DNA of 64,000 nt from CAVZRC01 sp052148775 (lineage in GTDB: Bacteria; Planctomycetota; Planctomycetia; Isosphaerales; Isosphaeraceae). Location of the stretch: contig JBKQHM010000056.1 of the NCBI GenBank assembly GCA_052148775.1, positions 10,942-74,941 on the forward strand. The letters run 5' to 3'. Positions 43,501-52,920 of this stretch are shown here, in pieces. A program made the position numbers and the translations under genes. Each line of letters opens with the position of its first letter. Position 1 is the stretch's first letter. Below the pieces are notes generated by a model that was not told the DNA's origin, ran no database searches, and saw only the letters and a program-made list of their open reading frames with translations.

Positions 43501-43915
43501 ACTCGTCGAGGATGACGAACTCGGGGTCGATCCCGACCTGGAGCGCGTGTCGGCGGAGCAGTCGGGTGCAGAACTGGTGGAACGTCCCGATCGGGGCCGC
43601 GTCCAGTCCGCGGAGCACGGCCCACCATCGCGATGGATCAACTCCTTCGGCCGACGCCAGCTTCGCCCGGCATCGGGCGCGAATCCGCTGCCGGAGCTCC
43701 CGCGCGGCTTTCTCGGTGAACGTCAAGGCGACGAGGGCACGCAGCGGACGGCCGCCGTCGTCGTCGAGCGCCGAGAGGAACCGCTCGGTGAGCACCATCG
43801 TCTTGCCGCAGCCGGCCCCGGCGCTCAGCGCCACGCTGGAGCCGGGGACCTCCAGCGCGCGGCGCTGCTGGGTGGTCAGGGGGAAGGCCGAGGGTGATGG
43901 GGCGGGGCTGCTCAT
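40568..43915 (-). pseudogene. AddA-like UvrD-family helicase, interrupted by one in-frame TAG
   Basis: Two pieces in the same frame, 41942-43915 (657 residues) and the continuation to 40568, are separated only by a TAG at 41942-41944. The first has Walker A SAGAGCGKTMVLTERFL, TFTEKAARELRQRI, FVLVDEFQDTD (Walker B, ~390) and SLTENFRS. The second has SIHQAKGLEFPIVVLPDL and LFYVATTRARDALIL, the helicase motifs V and VI. Together they form a ~1115-residue AddA/RecB-type helicase. A single CAG-to-TAG change explains the break (reading HRLD-stop-IEGLSPRDR). The C-terminal nuclease domain is weak: no clear PD-(D/E)XK is seen. It pairs with addB immediately upstream in transcription. Confidence 0.85.
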
Positions 43916-43942
43916 GTCGACCGATTCCGCGGGTCATGCTGG

Positions 43943-44108
43943 AAAGCCTGAACTACTTCTCCTCGTTCCCACGCTCCGCGTGGGAATGCCGTCCTGGACG
44001 CTCCGCGTCCCGACGGTTTCCCGGCCGCGAAGTAGACTCAGACGACGCAGAGCGTCGAAGACGGCATTCCCACGCAGAGCGTGGGAACGAGATTCAAAGC
44101 CTGAACTA
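43943..44108. repeat. palindromic MITE-like element with flanking 13-bp direct repeats
   Basis: 32-base inverted repeats at 43962-43993 and 44060-44091 match at all but one position; they carry CTCGTTCCCACGCT and its complement. AAAGCCTGAACTA occurs at both edges (43943-43955 and 44096-44108), the appearance of a target duplication. The element fills the gap between addA and addB, and its right edge includes the addB stop codon. Confidence 0.75.
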
Positions 44109-47100
44109 TTTGTGCTTCCGCGTGCTACGGCTCCGTTCGACGGCCAGCTCCGGGGCGATCGCCCGGTCGTGGTGCTTGGACGCCAGCCGGGCCTGGCGAA
44201 TCCGGCAGATCGCCCGGAAGTCGCAGAAGCCTTCGCAGCCGTCCACCTGCGAGTCGACCACGAACACGCCCCGGCGCAACCGTTCGACCAGCTCGGCGAC
44301 GTAGGATTCGAGGGCTTCCCGCACGGCCTTCCACTCGGCGAAGGCGATCGCCTTGTAGCCGTCCTTCCGCAAGGCCCAGTAGCCGACGTCGCGGAGCGTG
44401 AGCGCGCGGTCCGGCAGGATGATCTGCTCGACGGCCATGGCATAAAGCGGAAGCTGGAGGTACCGGGCGCTGCGGACGTCCGTCGGCGAAGGGCCGGCGC
44501 CGCTCTTGTAGTCGATCACGCGGAAGCCCCGGCCCTCGGGCGAGTCCACCAGGTCGATCCGATCGATCTTCCCCTGGAGCCGGACCGCCCGCGGCCCCCG
44601 GCCGATCTCCAGGTGGGGAAAATCCGACGCCTCGGCGCCGAACCCGACCTCGAACCGATGCGGGATCGGTCGCGCACTCGGATCATTGTCGTATTCGCGC
44701 AACTGGTCCAGGTAGCGCTCAATCGTCTGGATCAGCCGGCGGCGCTCGATCTCGGCCAGGCCGAGGTCCACCTCGGAGGCGTCGACCATCTCGACGTTCA
44801 GCTCGGCCCCGACGGCGATCCGAGCCAGGTCCTCGGGCGTCTCGTCGTCGCGGATGTTCTGCTTCATCTGCTCGAGCTGCTCGAGGATGTTGTGAATCCG
44901 GCTGCCGCGTTCGGTGTAGTCCTCGTCGATCTCGTCGCGACGCTCGGCCGGTTCGAGCTTGAGCACATATTTGCAGAAGAACTGGAACGGGCAGGCGATG
45001 TAGGTCTCGAGCTGGCTGGCGCTGAAGCGATAATTCGCGTTGAAGGTGTCGGCGATGTCGAGCACCACGTTGCCGTCGGAGAGGAGCCCGTCGTACTCAG
45101 CGAAGGGCGTGCCGCGCGTCCGGCTGGCGAGCACCTGGAGCGCGGCGGCGGTGCCCTCCAGGACGCGGCGATGGGCCGGACGGCCGGCGATCACCGAGAG
45201 CGCCGAGAGGTCTCCGCGGGTGCGGGCCAGGGCGGTCGCCCGGACGCGACGGTCGCCCGGCGAGCCGGCCAGCTCCGGCGAATCGACCAGCGCCGGGTCC
45301 ACCCGGCCGATCGACACGTGGCACGCGGCGGCGGCCTCGGGGGTCAAGAGCTCGATCAGCTCGTCGAGGAACCCCGCACGCAACAGCTCCTGGCCCTTGG
45401 CGTTCGTCGTCGGATAGATCAGGACCACGCCCGAATCGGCCGAGCCAATGACCCGGAGGAAGCGGAGCATCTCGCGGGAGAAGGCCCGACGGCTGGCCTC
45501 GTCCGGAAGCGCACCGGGGCGGAGCGAGAGGAACGCCTCGACGGCATCGCCGGCCGGGAACGTCAGCTCGGCCAGGTCGGCCAGGATGACGTACGCGGCC
45601 CGGGCGCCCTCGACCTGGCCGACCGTGGCCATCCGGACCGACCCCGGCCGCATCGGCGGGGCCGGCACCTTCAGATCCAGCACGATCGACTCGACCTCGC
45701 GCACGAACGCCGACCATCGCCACGGCTCGTCGCCCCGGCCGAGCCATTCGAGGATGCCGGCCTGGTCCTCCAGCGCGTCCCGGAGCTGATCCAGGCCCGC
45801 GTCGTCGGGATCGCCCAGATGCAAGGTCTCGACGATGTGGAGGAGGTTGACGACCTGGGCGGCGAACCGCCGGGGCTGGTCGAGCGGGGCCAGCAGGGCG
45901 AAGAGCTTCGACACGGTCTCCAGCCCGATCCGGGCGCGATGGGCCTTCACCGTCCCGCCCTTGCCCTCGGAGACCGCGCGTTCGAGCCAGCGGAGCAACG
46001 GCTCGCGGCCCCGGAAGACGGAGGACGTCTTGATCACCGAGGCCGACGCCGCCAGCGAGTACGGATCGGCACCCGGCCAGTCGGGCCGGACCTGCCCGTT
46101 GCGCAAGAGGCGGATGAGGTGGTCGGTCACCCAGCCCCCGACCGGCAGGCCGACCGCCAGCAGCAGCGCGGCGACGGCCGGGTCGGACCCGAGCGGCCGG
46201 GCCGGCTCGGCGTGGACGGGCAGGCCCCAGTCCCGCATGAGCTCCAGCGCGATGTCCGCCTGCTCGCTCCAGTCGGGGAACACGACGAGGACGTCTTCCG
46301 GGTCGGCCCCGGCGTCGAGCAAGGCGCGGACCTCCCGGGCAAGCAGCCGGCCGGCGCCCTCGCCCTGGGGTGCCCCCCGGATGGTCAAGCCCTGCGTGAC
46401 CGAGACCCCGGCCGAACCGGCCGCATGACCGGGGAAGTCCTGACGAAACAGGGCACACTCCACGGCCCGCAGGCCGGCCGGCCGCCAGATGTCCGGCCGC
46501 GGGACCGGCACCTCGTCGAAGGCGAGCGCGCGGAGCCGGTCGCGGACGCCGGAGGTGGACTCATAGAGAGCGCCCGACGACGCGCCGGGCTCGTAGGCCA
46601 GCGTCACCCGGACCGACCGCGCCGTGCGCAGGGCATAATCCAGCACGCGCCAATGCGCCCGGGAAGGGGATTCCCAGTCGAGGAACGTCACCTGGTCGAG
46701 CGTCGACAGCGTCGCGGGCGGGGGCGACAGCCGACGCGCCACCCAGACGGCGAACCCCGTCTCGTCCGCGGCCTTCAGCTCGCCGAGGAGCCTCCGGTAG
46801 CGGACGAAGACGGCCCACTCGGCGGCGGCCACCGGATTCTCGGGGGCCGGGTCGCGGGTCCGCTTCTCGGACGCGGTCCAGTCGGCGATCCGGGCCCGGA
46901 GCTGGCGACGGTACCCCGGCCAGTCGATCACCGAGGCGATCGCCTGGAGCTCGCCCGCCTGGCGAGCCTGCCGCACCGCCTCGCCGAAAACCGCCACGGC
47001 GGCGCCGGCCGACAGGCAGGCCCGGCCCCCCTCCAGCTCGCCCCGGACCGACTTCCAGAGGTCCGACCAGCACCAGACCCGAGGACCGGGGCCGGCCTGG

Positions 47101-47255
47101 CCCGACCGGATCGCCAGCTCGCGACGCACCTGGTCGCGCGCGATCGCCGAGGGGACCATCCACAGGCTCGAGGGATCGGCCGAGGCGCCGGCCAGTGCGT
47201 AATCGCGCAGCACGGCCCCGTACGGCCCGGTCCAGAGCAGTCGCTCGCCCGCCAT
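44106..47255 (-). CDS. AddB-like nuclease/helicase subunit
   Basis: The 1049-residue protein opens with LLWTGPYGAVLRDYALAG, where a helicase Walker A would stand but with no catalytic Lys, as expected for an AddB-type non-translocating subunit. The N-terminal ~700 residues are degenerate UvrD-like. The C-terminal nuclease domain has FSASQLETYIACPFQFFCKY (first cluster cysteines, ~755), GFRVIDYKSGAGPSP (PD-(D/E)XK Asp and Lys, ~914) and DGCEGFCDFRAICRI (clustered cysteines, ~1005) that with the earlier Cys would ligate an Fe-S cluster. It works with AddA in double-strand-break end processing for RecA. The partner gene downstream carries a stop codon. Confidence 0.85.
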   Translation of the reverse strand: MAGERLLWTGPYGAVLRDYALAGASADPSSLWMVPSAIARDQVRRELAIRSGQAGPGPRVWCWSDLWKSVRGELEGGRACLSAGAAVAVFGEAVRQARQAGELQAIASVIDWPGYRRQLRARIADWTASEKRTRDPAPENPVAAAEWAVFVRYRRLLGELKAADETGFAVWVARRLSPPPATLSTLDQVTFLDWESPSRAHWRVLDYALRTARSVRVTLAYEPGASSGALYESTSGVRDRLRALAFDEVPVPRPDIWRPAGLRAVECALFRQDFPGHAAGSAGVSVTQGLTIRGAPQGEGAGRLLAREVRALLDAGADPEDVLVVFPDWSEQADIALELMRDWGLPVHAEPARPLGSDPAVAALLLAVGLPVGGWVTDHLIRLLRNGQVRPDWPGADPYSLAASASVIKTSSVFRGREPLLRWLERAVSEGKGGTVKAHRARIGLETVSKLFALLAPLDQPRRFAAQVVNLLHIVETLHLGDPDDAGLDQLRDALEDQAGILEWLGRGDEPWRWSAFVREVESIVLDLKVPAPPMRPGSVRMATVGQVEGARAAYVILADLAELTFPAGDAVEAFLSLRPGALPDEASRRAFSREMLRFLRVIGSADSGVVLIYPTTNAKGQELLRAGFLDELIELLTPEAAAACHVSIGRVDPALVDSPELAGSPGDRRVRATALARTRGDLSALSVIAGRPAHRRVLEGTAAALQVLASRTRGTPFAEYDGLLSDGNVVLDIADTFNANYRFSASQLETYIACPFQFFCKYVLKLEPAERRDEIDEDYTERGSRIHNILEQLEQMKQNIRDDETPEDLARIAVGAELNVEMVDASEVDLGLAEIERRRLIQTIERYLDQLREYDNDPSARPIPHRFEVGFGAEASDFPHLEIGRGPRAVRLQGKIDRIDLVDSPEGRGFRVIDYKSGAGPSPTDVRSARYLQLPLYAMAVEQIILPDRALTLRDVGYWALRKDGYKAIAFAEWKAVREALESYVAELVERLRRGVFVVDSQVDGCEGFCDFRAICRIRQARLASKHHDRAIAPELAVERSRSTRKHK

Positions 47256-47282
47256 CGGGAGCCCCTTTCGATCCTATCGACG

Positions 47283-48116
47283 TCAGAACGCGGCCAGGAC
47301 GACGATCGCCAACAAGACCAAGTATACAGAAAAATACCAGGCGTGTCCCTCTCGGACAATGCGGAATAGCCAGTAGATGGCGAAATAGCCGACCACGCCC
47401 GCCAGGGCGGTGGCGGCGACCGCCTGCGCGACACGGTCGGTCGTCAGGGTGGCCGGGTCGATGTCCTTGATCTCCTTCACGGCCGCGCCGAGGATCGCCG
47501 GAACGGCGATGAGCAGGCTGAAGCCGACCGACCAGGTCCGCGACAAGCCCAGCGCCAGCGCCATCGCGATGGTCATGCCGCTACGGCTGACGCCCGGCAG
47601 GGGGGCGAGCATCTGCGCCACGCCGATCAAGAGGGCATCCAGCCAGGTCGTCTCCGCCGGACCCTTGGTGCCTCCGCGACGGCTCAGCCTCGCCGAGAGG
47701 ATCAGCGCCGCGGCCGTGACCAGGAACCCGATCCCGGCCACCGTGGTCCCCTCGAACGCCTTCTTGATATACTTCATCAAGAACAGCGCCAGGGGGATCA
47801 GCGGGGTGGTCGCCACGATCGCCAGCAATCCGACCCGGACGATCTGATCGCGGCGGAACCCTTCGGGCACCTCGGCCGAACCCAGCAGCCCGCGCAGGCC
47901 CTGGATGATGCACGCCCGATTATAGACCAGGATCGCGGCCGTCGTGCCCAGGTGGAGGATCACGTCGAAGAACAGGTTCTCCTCGCCCGAGTGCGACACG
48001 CCCGTGATCCGGGCGAAGATGTTCTGGAAGACCAGCAAGTGGCCGTCGCTCGAGATCGGCAAGAATTCGGTGATCCCCTGCACCAGGCCGAGGACGAGGG
48101 ATTCCAACCATTCCAT
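47283..48116 (-). CDS. uppP: undecaprenyl-diphosphatase
   Basis: The 277-residue integral membrane enzyme (BacA/UppP) has the two diagnostic blocks GITEFLPISSDGHLLVF (Glu17 and the SSxGHL motif at 22-27) and LPGVSRSGMTIA (173-182, with the catalytic Ser/Arg), and seven or eight hydrophobic helices. It recycles undecaprenyl pyrophosphate for cell-wall and surface-polysaccharide synthesis. Length and motifs are normal. It lies between AddB and PgsA on the same strand. Confidence 0.96.
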   Translation of the reverse strand: MEWLESLVLGLVQGITEFLPISSDGHLLVFQNIFARITGVSHSGEENLFFDVILHLGTTAAILVYNRACIIQGLRGLLGSAEVPEGFRRDQIVRVGLLAIVATTPLIPLALFLMKYIKKAFEGTTVAGIGFLVTAAALILSARLSRRGGTKGPAETTWLDALLIGVAQMLAPLPGVSRSGMTIAMALALGLSRTWSVGFSLLIAVPAILGAAVKEIKDIDPATLTTDRVAQAVAATALAGVVGYFAIYWLFRIVREGHAWYFSVYLVLLAIVVLAAF

Positions 48117-48170
48117 AAGGTATCTTTTCCGGTGAAAGTGAAGCGGTCGACCGGCGGCGGACGAGCGACG

Positions 48171-48779
48171 TCAAGACTGGCCGCGCAGCCGGGGCATGGC
48201 GACCCAGACGTAGATCAGGCCGCTGTAGAGCGTCAGACCCACGGCCGACCAGGTGAGGATGTCGCGGGTCAGGACGAGTCCGGGCGGTGCCGAGGGGGCC
48301 AGGGACAGGACCAGCAGGATGGCCGAGATCGAGGCGCACTGGACCAGCGTCTTAAGCTTGCCGGCGGTCCGGGCGCCGAAGGCTTGCCCCTGGCCCTCCA
48401 AGTGGCTGCGCAGCCCCTGGATCATCAGCTCCCGAATGATGATGGCCGTGACCATCCAGGCCCGGACCCCGGTGCCCGGGATCGTCGCCAGGTAGACGTA
48501 ACACCCGGCCACGATCACCTTGTCGATCAGCGGGTCGAGTTGCCGCCCCAGCGGCGTGTCCTGGTTGAGCAGCCGGGCGAAGTAGCCGTCGAGCGCGTCG
48601 CTCGCCGCGGCAATCACGAAGATCGCCAGCGCCCAGGCGTAGGACTCATACGTGATCAGACCGAACACGAAGATGGCCAGCACGAGCCGGCTGATCGTCA
48701 GCGAATTCGGGACGTTCCAGAACTTCCGCGGTGCCGTTGCGACCCTCGTGGAGACGCCCTCAGTTCGACTCATGGCCAC
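48171..48779 (-). CDS. pgsA: CDP-diacylglycerol--glycerol-3-phosphate 3-phosphatidyltransferase
   Basis: The 202-residue membrane protein carries the complete CDP-alcohol phosphatidyltransferase motif: Asp61-x2-Asp64-Gly65-x2-Ala68-Arg69, then Gly78-x3-Asp82-x3-Asp86 (SDALDGYFARL, GRQLDPLIDK). NVPNSLTISRLVLAI at the N-terminus is typical of PgsA, which makes phosphatidylglycerol phosphate. ATG 48779 is used; ATG 48773 is equally possible. Confidence 0.93.
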   Translation of the reverse strand: MAMSRTEGVSTRVATAPRKFWNVPNSLTISRLVLAIFVFGLITYESYAWALAIFVIAAASDALDGYFARLLNQDTPLGRQLDPLIDKVIVAGCYVYLATIPGTGVRAWMVTAIIIRELMIQGLRSHLEGQGQAFGARTAGKLKTLVQCASISAILLVLSLAPSAPPGLVLTRDILTWSAVGLTLYSGLIYVWVAMPRLRGQS

Positions 48780-48803
48780 GGTTCCCTCGATTGATCATGT
48801 GTA

Positions 48804-48880
48804 CACGGCCCACCGGGATGGTGGCAGGGTGGGCACGGCCCACCGGGCTTGCGACTGGTGGGCCGCGCCCACCCTACGGG
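48804..48880. repeat. short GTGGGC/GCCCAC repeats
   Basis: CACGGCCCACCGGG occurs twice (about 48804 and 48834) and is followed by the palindrome GGTGGGCCGCGCCCACC. These may fold into a terminator-like structure for rimO (minus strand) or be dispersed repeats. Confidence 0.5.
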
Positions 48881-48901
48881 GATGGTTCTCATGGCCCGTG
48901 A

Positions 48902-50323
48902 CTATTCCAGGATCACCAACGACGAGGCTGCTGGCTTGCGTCGGGGCATGGGACGGGCCTTGGGGCGACGGGTCGGCGCGGAGGTCGGCGCCTGGGCGAC
49001 CAGGTCGTAGCCCTCGGCGGCGACGATCTCGCACGCGACGAGGTCGCCGGGGGTGAGGTGCGTGCCTTTCACCCAGATGACGCCGTCGACGTCGGGGGCG
49101 TCGGCGTAGGTCCGTCCGAGCCAGCGATTCTTCCCCTCGGGCGCCGGGGCATCGATCAGGACGTCGAAGGTCCGGCCCACGCGGCCCTGGTTGAACGCAA
49201 AGGCGATCGGCTGCTGCACGGCCATCACGCGGTCCCGGCGCTCCGCCGCCATCGGGTCGGGCACGCGGTCGGGCAGCCTGGCCGCCGGGGTGTCGGGCTC
49301 GTGCGAGTAGGTGAAGACACCCAGCCGCTCGAACCGGGTCTCCGCGACGAAGTCGAGCAATTCGGCGAACTCGGCCTCGGTCTCGCCCGGGAAACCCACG
49401 ATGAACGTCGTCCGTAGCACCAGGTCCGGGATCGACGCCCGCAGCCGGCCGATGATCGACTCGGTATCCCGGCGGTTGTGCCGGCGATTCATCTGCTTGA
49501 GCATCCGGTCGTTGATGTGCTGGAGCGGCATGTCCAGATAAGGGATGATCTTCCGCGAATGCCCCAGGACGTCGTAAAGCTCCTCGGTGAAGAACTGGGG
49601 ATAGCAGTAGAGGACGCGTATCCAGTCGATCCCCTCGACCTGTTCGAGCTCGCGGAGCAGCTCGGCGAGCCGGGTGCGTCCGTAGAGGTCCAGCCCGTAA
49701 TAGGTCATGTCCTGGGCGACGAGCACCAGCTCGCGGACGCCGTCGCCGGCCAGCTCGCGGGCCTCGTCGACGACCATCTCGATGGGTTTGGTGATGTGCT
49801 TACCGCGCATCAGGGGAATCGCGCAGAACGTGCAGAACCGGTCGCAGCCCTCGGAGACCTTGAGGTAGGCCAGGTGTCGCGGGGTGATCCGCAGCCGGGC
49901 GCGGTCGTCCTGGGCCTGGATCGCCGCGGGGCGGAACAGGGTCCGCTGTTCCTGGAGCCCGCCGATCAGCCGGTTCGCCACGCGGGCGATCTCCTCGCGG
50001 CCGAACACGCCCACGACCTGATCGACCTCCGGGAACTGCTCGAGCAGGCTCTCCTTCTGGCGTTCCGCCAGGCAGCCGGCGACGATCACCCCCTTGATCT
50101 GGCCCGACCGCTTGCGATCGAGCATCTCCTCGATCACGCCGATCGATTCGCGACGCGCCGCGTCGATGAACCCGCAGGTATTGATGACGACCAGGTCGGA
50201 CGGCTGCGAGTCGGGGACGATCGCGCAGCCCTCCTGGGCCAGCAGGCCGAGCATCCGCTCGGAGTCGACCGTGTTCTTGGAGCATCCCAGGCTGACGAAC
50301 GAGATAGTCGGTGTTTTCGGCAT
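48902..50323 (-). CDS. rimO: ribosomal protein S12 methylthiotransferase
   Basis: The 473-residue protein has the full methylthiotransferase layout: the N-terminal cluster cysteines Cys14 (SLGCSKNTVD), Cys50 (INTCGF) and Cys84 (AGCLAERQ); the radical SAM motif Cys160-x3-Cys164-x2-Cys167 (EGCDRFCTFCAIPLMRG); and a TRAM domain near 385-440. The SLGCSKNTVDSERM start and the PLQHINDRMLKQMNRR motif are RimO-type rather than MiaB-type. It adds a methylthio group to an Asp of ribosomal protein S12. The C-terminal ~20 residues are a basic, Pro/Arg-rich extension. Confidence 0.95.
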   Translation of the reverse strand: MPKTPTISFVSLGCSKNTVDSERMLGLLAQEGCAIVPDSQPSDLVVINTCGFIDAARRESIGVIEEMLDRKRSGQIKGVIVAGCLAERQKESLLEQFPEVDQVVGVFGREEIARVANRLIGGLQEQRTLFRPAAIQAQDDRARLRITPRHLAYLKVSEGCDRFCTFCAIPLMRGKHITKPIEMVVDEARELAGDGVRELVLVAQDMTYYGLDLYGRTRLAELLRELEQVEGIDWIRVLYCYPQFFTEELYDVLGHSRKIIPYLDMPLQHINDRMLKQMNRRHNRRDTESIIGRLRASIPDLVLRTTFIVGFPGETEAEFAELLDFVAETRFERLGVFTYSHEPDTPAARLPDRVPDPMAAERRDRVMAVQQPIAFAFNQGRVGRTFDVLIDAPAPEGKNRWLGRTYADAPDVDGVIWVKGTHLTPGDLVACEIVAAEGYDLVAQAPTSAPTRRPKARPMPRRKPAASSLVILE

Positions 50324-50389
50324 GAGTCTCGGTTTTCCGGCGGACGGAACGCGATCCGTCGAGTCGTCTCGATGGTGTGGCAGGGGAGG

Positions 50390-50626
50390 TCAAACGACGG
50401 TCGGTTTCATGTGGGAGATCGACTCGATCCGATCGAGCGCGATGGTTTCCCGCTTCTCGTGGGCGTCGGGTTCGTTGCGGGTGTAGGTGAAGACCGTGAC
50501 GTTGCCCTCCCCGACGAACACCATCTCCGGATGACGGACCGCATACTCCCGACCGCTCGCCGTGCGGATGCGGAACGGGCGGAAAGGGTACGCTTTGACG
50601 AAGGCGAGAACATTCGCTGGCGACAT
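50390..50626 (-). CDS. small conserved planctomycete protein
   Basis: The 78-residue protein begins at ATG 50626, seven bases after CAGGAG; the longer frame to 50695 lacks such a site. The pattern ALVKAYPFRPFRIRTASGRE-like (here AFVKAYPFRPFRI), EYAVRHPEMVFVGEG and RIESISHM is that of a family common in planctomycetes, with a small beta-barrel appearance. The function is unknown. A promoter shared with rimO is possible since it is 66 bases upstream of it on the same strand. Confidence 0.75.
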   Translation of the reverse strand: MSPANVLAFVKAYPFRPFRIRTASGREYAVRHPEMVFVGEGNVTVFTYTRNEPDAHEKRETIALDRIESISHMKPTVV

Positions 50627-51091
50627 CCGATACTCCTGGTGAAGCTTACGCGCCCGAACAAACCCCGGATTCGAAAGTCCGCGACCGTTCGACATACCTC
50701 CATTGTGATCGATCGACGCGTTTCGGGCTAGTCTTGGTCCGGGTTCAAGTGGATGTGGTCGCGTGTAACCTCGGTGTGTACGCGGCGAAAACCCTCACCC
50801 AGCGGGGTGGGAACGGGCCCGGCGAACCTCGTCGGCCCGGCTTTGAGTCTGCGGAATCCGTCTCGGAAGATCCATCGGAGGGCGCTCTGTGAGCACCCCA
50901 CGAGATGGCCGACGAGACTGACATGGTACCCCCGGCAGGTGTTTCCCCCGGGAGCCGGCGCCATCCCGCCATCTGCCGCCGATCGTTGAGCGCCCTCAAT
51001 ATTCGGAGTGAACCGGGAGAATACCTTGCTAACCCCGATGGGGCGGGCCGTCCGCCTCGACCGTGTATGCACGCGTGCGGAGACTGAAGAA
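50627..51091. other. intergenic region
   Basis: No gene, RNA or strong repeat is recognised in these 465 bases. It should contain the promoters for the divergent small genes on each side. Confidence 0.4.
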
Positions 51092-51304
51092 ATGGATGCG
51101 CTCAAGTCGGTCTTGCTCACGATTCCGTGGTTCGCCTGGATCGCGATCGTGGCCATCATTTCCGAAACCGTGAAGAAGACGATCTGCCTGTCGCATCGGC
51201 ATCGCGAGCGGATGGCGATGATCCAGATGGGGATGAACCCGGATGCCCCCCCCGATCCGTCCCTGGTCGGATATGCCAAGCCGGCCATGGGAGAGGAAAT
51301 CTGA
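51092..51304 (+). CDS. small membrane protein (PspB-like appearance)
   Basis: The 70-residue protein starts at ATG 51092. It has one membrane helix (ALKSVLLTIPWFAWIAIVAI, residues 3-22) followed by a basic, amphipathic segment KKTICLSHRHRERMAMIQMG and a MNPDAPPDPS tail. This resembles PspB/DUF-type small proteins where an RHRERMA(L/M)I(E/Q)xGM motif follows the helix. The function is unknown. Confidence 0.65.
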   Translation: MDALKSVLLTIPWFAWIAIVAIISETVKKTICLSHRHRERMAMIQMGMNPDAPPDPSLVGYAKPAMGEEI

Positions 51305-51343
51305 TCGAGTCGCAGGCCCTCGATGAATCCGAGGGCCGACTCT

Positions 51344-52855
51344 TCAGACCCCGGCCGAGACCACGGTCCCTGCTACTGATCGCGACGTTGCGGGGCAGGA
51401 CGCCAGTCGTCGACGGAATCGCAGATGACGCCGTCGCGTCCACTCGACCAGCGGGCGCCAGACCGGACCCGTCAGACGGTGCCGGATCAGCCAGTGCCAC
51501 ATCCGGTTCGATCGCTTGTACAGGTAGGACATCGCCAGGTAGGGTGGCACGGCACGCCAGTCGTCCGGCCGTCGTCGCCAGATCGAGCCGTGCGAGAAGA
51601 GCCGATCGTAGCACCAGGCGTAACCCGCCTCGAGCGCCTCGGGCGACATGTGCCGCGGACGGAAGACCGCGTGGGCCGTGTCGTAGAGCCGCCAGTCCTT
51701 GTGCAAGAGACGCCCCTCGAACTCCATCCGGCCGAAGAGCGGAGTGCCCGGGTAAGGAGTCAGGATGTGGAACGTGGCGCACTCGAGCCGGGCCGCCTCG
51801 ATCCAGGTGACGGTCCGCTCGAAGACGTCGGCCCGGTCGTGGTCGAAGCCCAGGACGAAGCTGCCGTTGACCTGGATCCCATGGTCGTGCAGGATCGCCA
51901 CCCGGCGCGAGTAGTCCGCCGGGCTCGGCGTCTTCTTGTTCGCCTCCACCAGGTTCTCGCCCGAGAGCGACTCGAACCCCACGAACACCCCGGTGCAGCC
52001 AGCCATCGCCATCTCGCGGACCAGGGTCGGGTCGTCGGTCACGTCGATCGTCACCGCGGCGCTCCAGATCACGCCCAGCGGGCGCAGTGCCCGGCACAGT
52101 TCCCGAAGATAATCCGGTCGGGAACCGAGGTTGTTGTCGATGAAGACCCCGTAAGGCTGCCCGTCGTCGCGGAATTCGGCGACGACCTGCTCGACGTCGC
52201 GCACGTGGTAGGGCATCGTCAGCCCGTCGGTCGACAGGTAGCAGAAGCCGCAACGATTGTGGCAGCCCCGGGTGGCGATCAGGCTGGTCGTGGTCAGGAA
52301 ACCCCGGCGAGGCAACAGGTCGCGGCGCGGTGGCGGCTCCTCACGATAAGGACGCCGGTAACTGCCCCGGTAGACCGGCCGCGACGTCCCGGCCTCGATG
52401 TCGCGGAGCACCTCCGGCCAGATCTGCACCCCCTCCCCGATCGCCAGGGCGTCGGCGTGCGGCGCGGCCTCCTCGGGACACGACAGGACATGAAGGCCGC
52501 CCAGGACCACCTTCGCCCCGCGACGGCGATACCAATCCGCCAGCTCGTACGCCCGATCGGCGAACGTCAGGTGGACCGTAATCCCGACGACCTGCGGGAA
52601 CGGGTCCCACGGCGGTGCGCCCTGCAACAAATTCTCGTCCCAGTACGACACCTCCCAGTCCGGCGGGGTCGCCCCGGCGATGCTCGTCAATGCCAGCGAC
52701 GGGGTCAGCACATGCTTGCCGAAACTCGCATGCGGGTCCTTGGGGTAGAACGGGTTGATCAGCAAGGCATATTTCGCCCGGCACGGCACCGGCCGAAGGC
52801 CCGGTTCGAGGCGCGGCGCGATCCGCAGCGCGCGGGGAATCCACGGCTTGCTCAT
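51344..52855 (-). CDS. B12-binding radical SAM protein
   Basis: The 503-residue protein begins with a cobalamin-binding-type Rossmann domain (YALLINPFYPKDP, then VVGITVHLTFADRAYELADW and KVVLGGLHVLSCPEEA), followed by radical SAM Cys198-x3-Cys202-x2-Cys205 (RGCHNRCGFCYLS) and a DUF4070-like tail (YPGTPLFGRMEFEGRLL). Its relatives (BchE/HpnP-type) methylate or rearrange lipids and tetrapyrroles; the substrate here is unknown. The gene is divergent from the sigma-factor/cytochrome fusion. Confidence 0.9.
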   Translation of the reverse strand: MSKPWIPRALRIAPRLEPGLRPVPCRAKYALLINPFYPKDPHASFGKHVLTPSLALTSIAGATPPDWEVSYWDENLLQGAPPWDPFPQVVGITVHLTFADRAYELADWYRRRGAKVVLGGLHVLSCPEEAAPHADALAIGEGVQIWPEVLRDIEAGTSRPVYRGSYRRPYREEPPPRRDLLPRRGFLTTTSLIATRGCHNRCGFCYLSTDGLTMPYHVRDVEQVVAEFRDDGQPYGVFIDNNLGSRPDYLRELCRALRPLGVIWSAAVTIDVTDDPTLVREMAMAGCTGVFVGFESLSGENLVEANKKTPSPADYSRRVAILHDHGIQVNGSFVLGFDHDRADVFERTVTWIEAARLECATFHILTPYPGTPLFGRMEFEGRLLHKDWRLYDTAHAVFRPRHMSPEALEAGYAWCYDRLFSHGSIWRRRPDDWRAVPPYLAMSYLYKRSNRMWHWLIRHRLTGPVWRPLVEWTRRRHLRFRRRLASCPATSRSVAGTVVSAGV

Positions 52856-52920
52856 GGTCGAGTCCTATGTCCGGAGGATCGATCTGGTCCTCCCGTAGCG
52901 GGGAGGTATGAGATGACTGA

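Noticed and set aside
41510..43897. 795-codon plus-strand frame opposite addA
   Set aside because: Shadow of addA, no domain motifs.
43410..47369. 1319-codon plus-strand frame opposite addB
   Set aside because: Shadow of addB, composed of arginine/glycine-rich low-complexity sequence.
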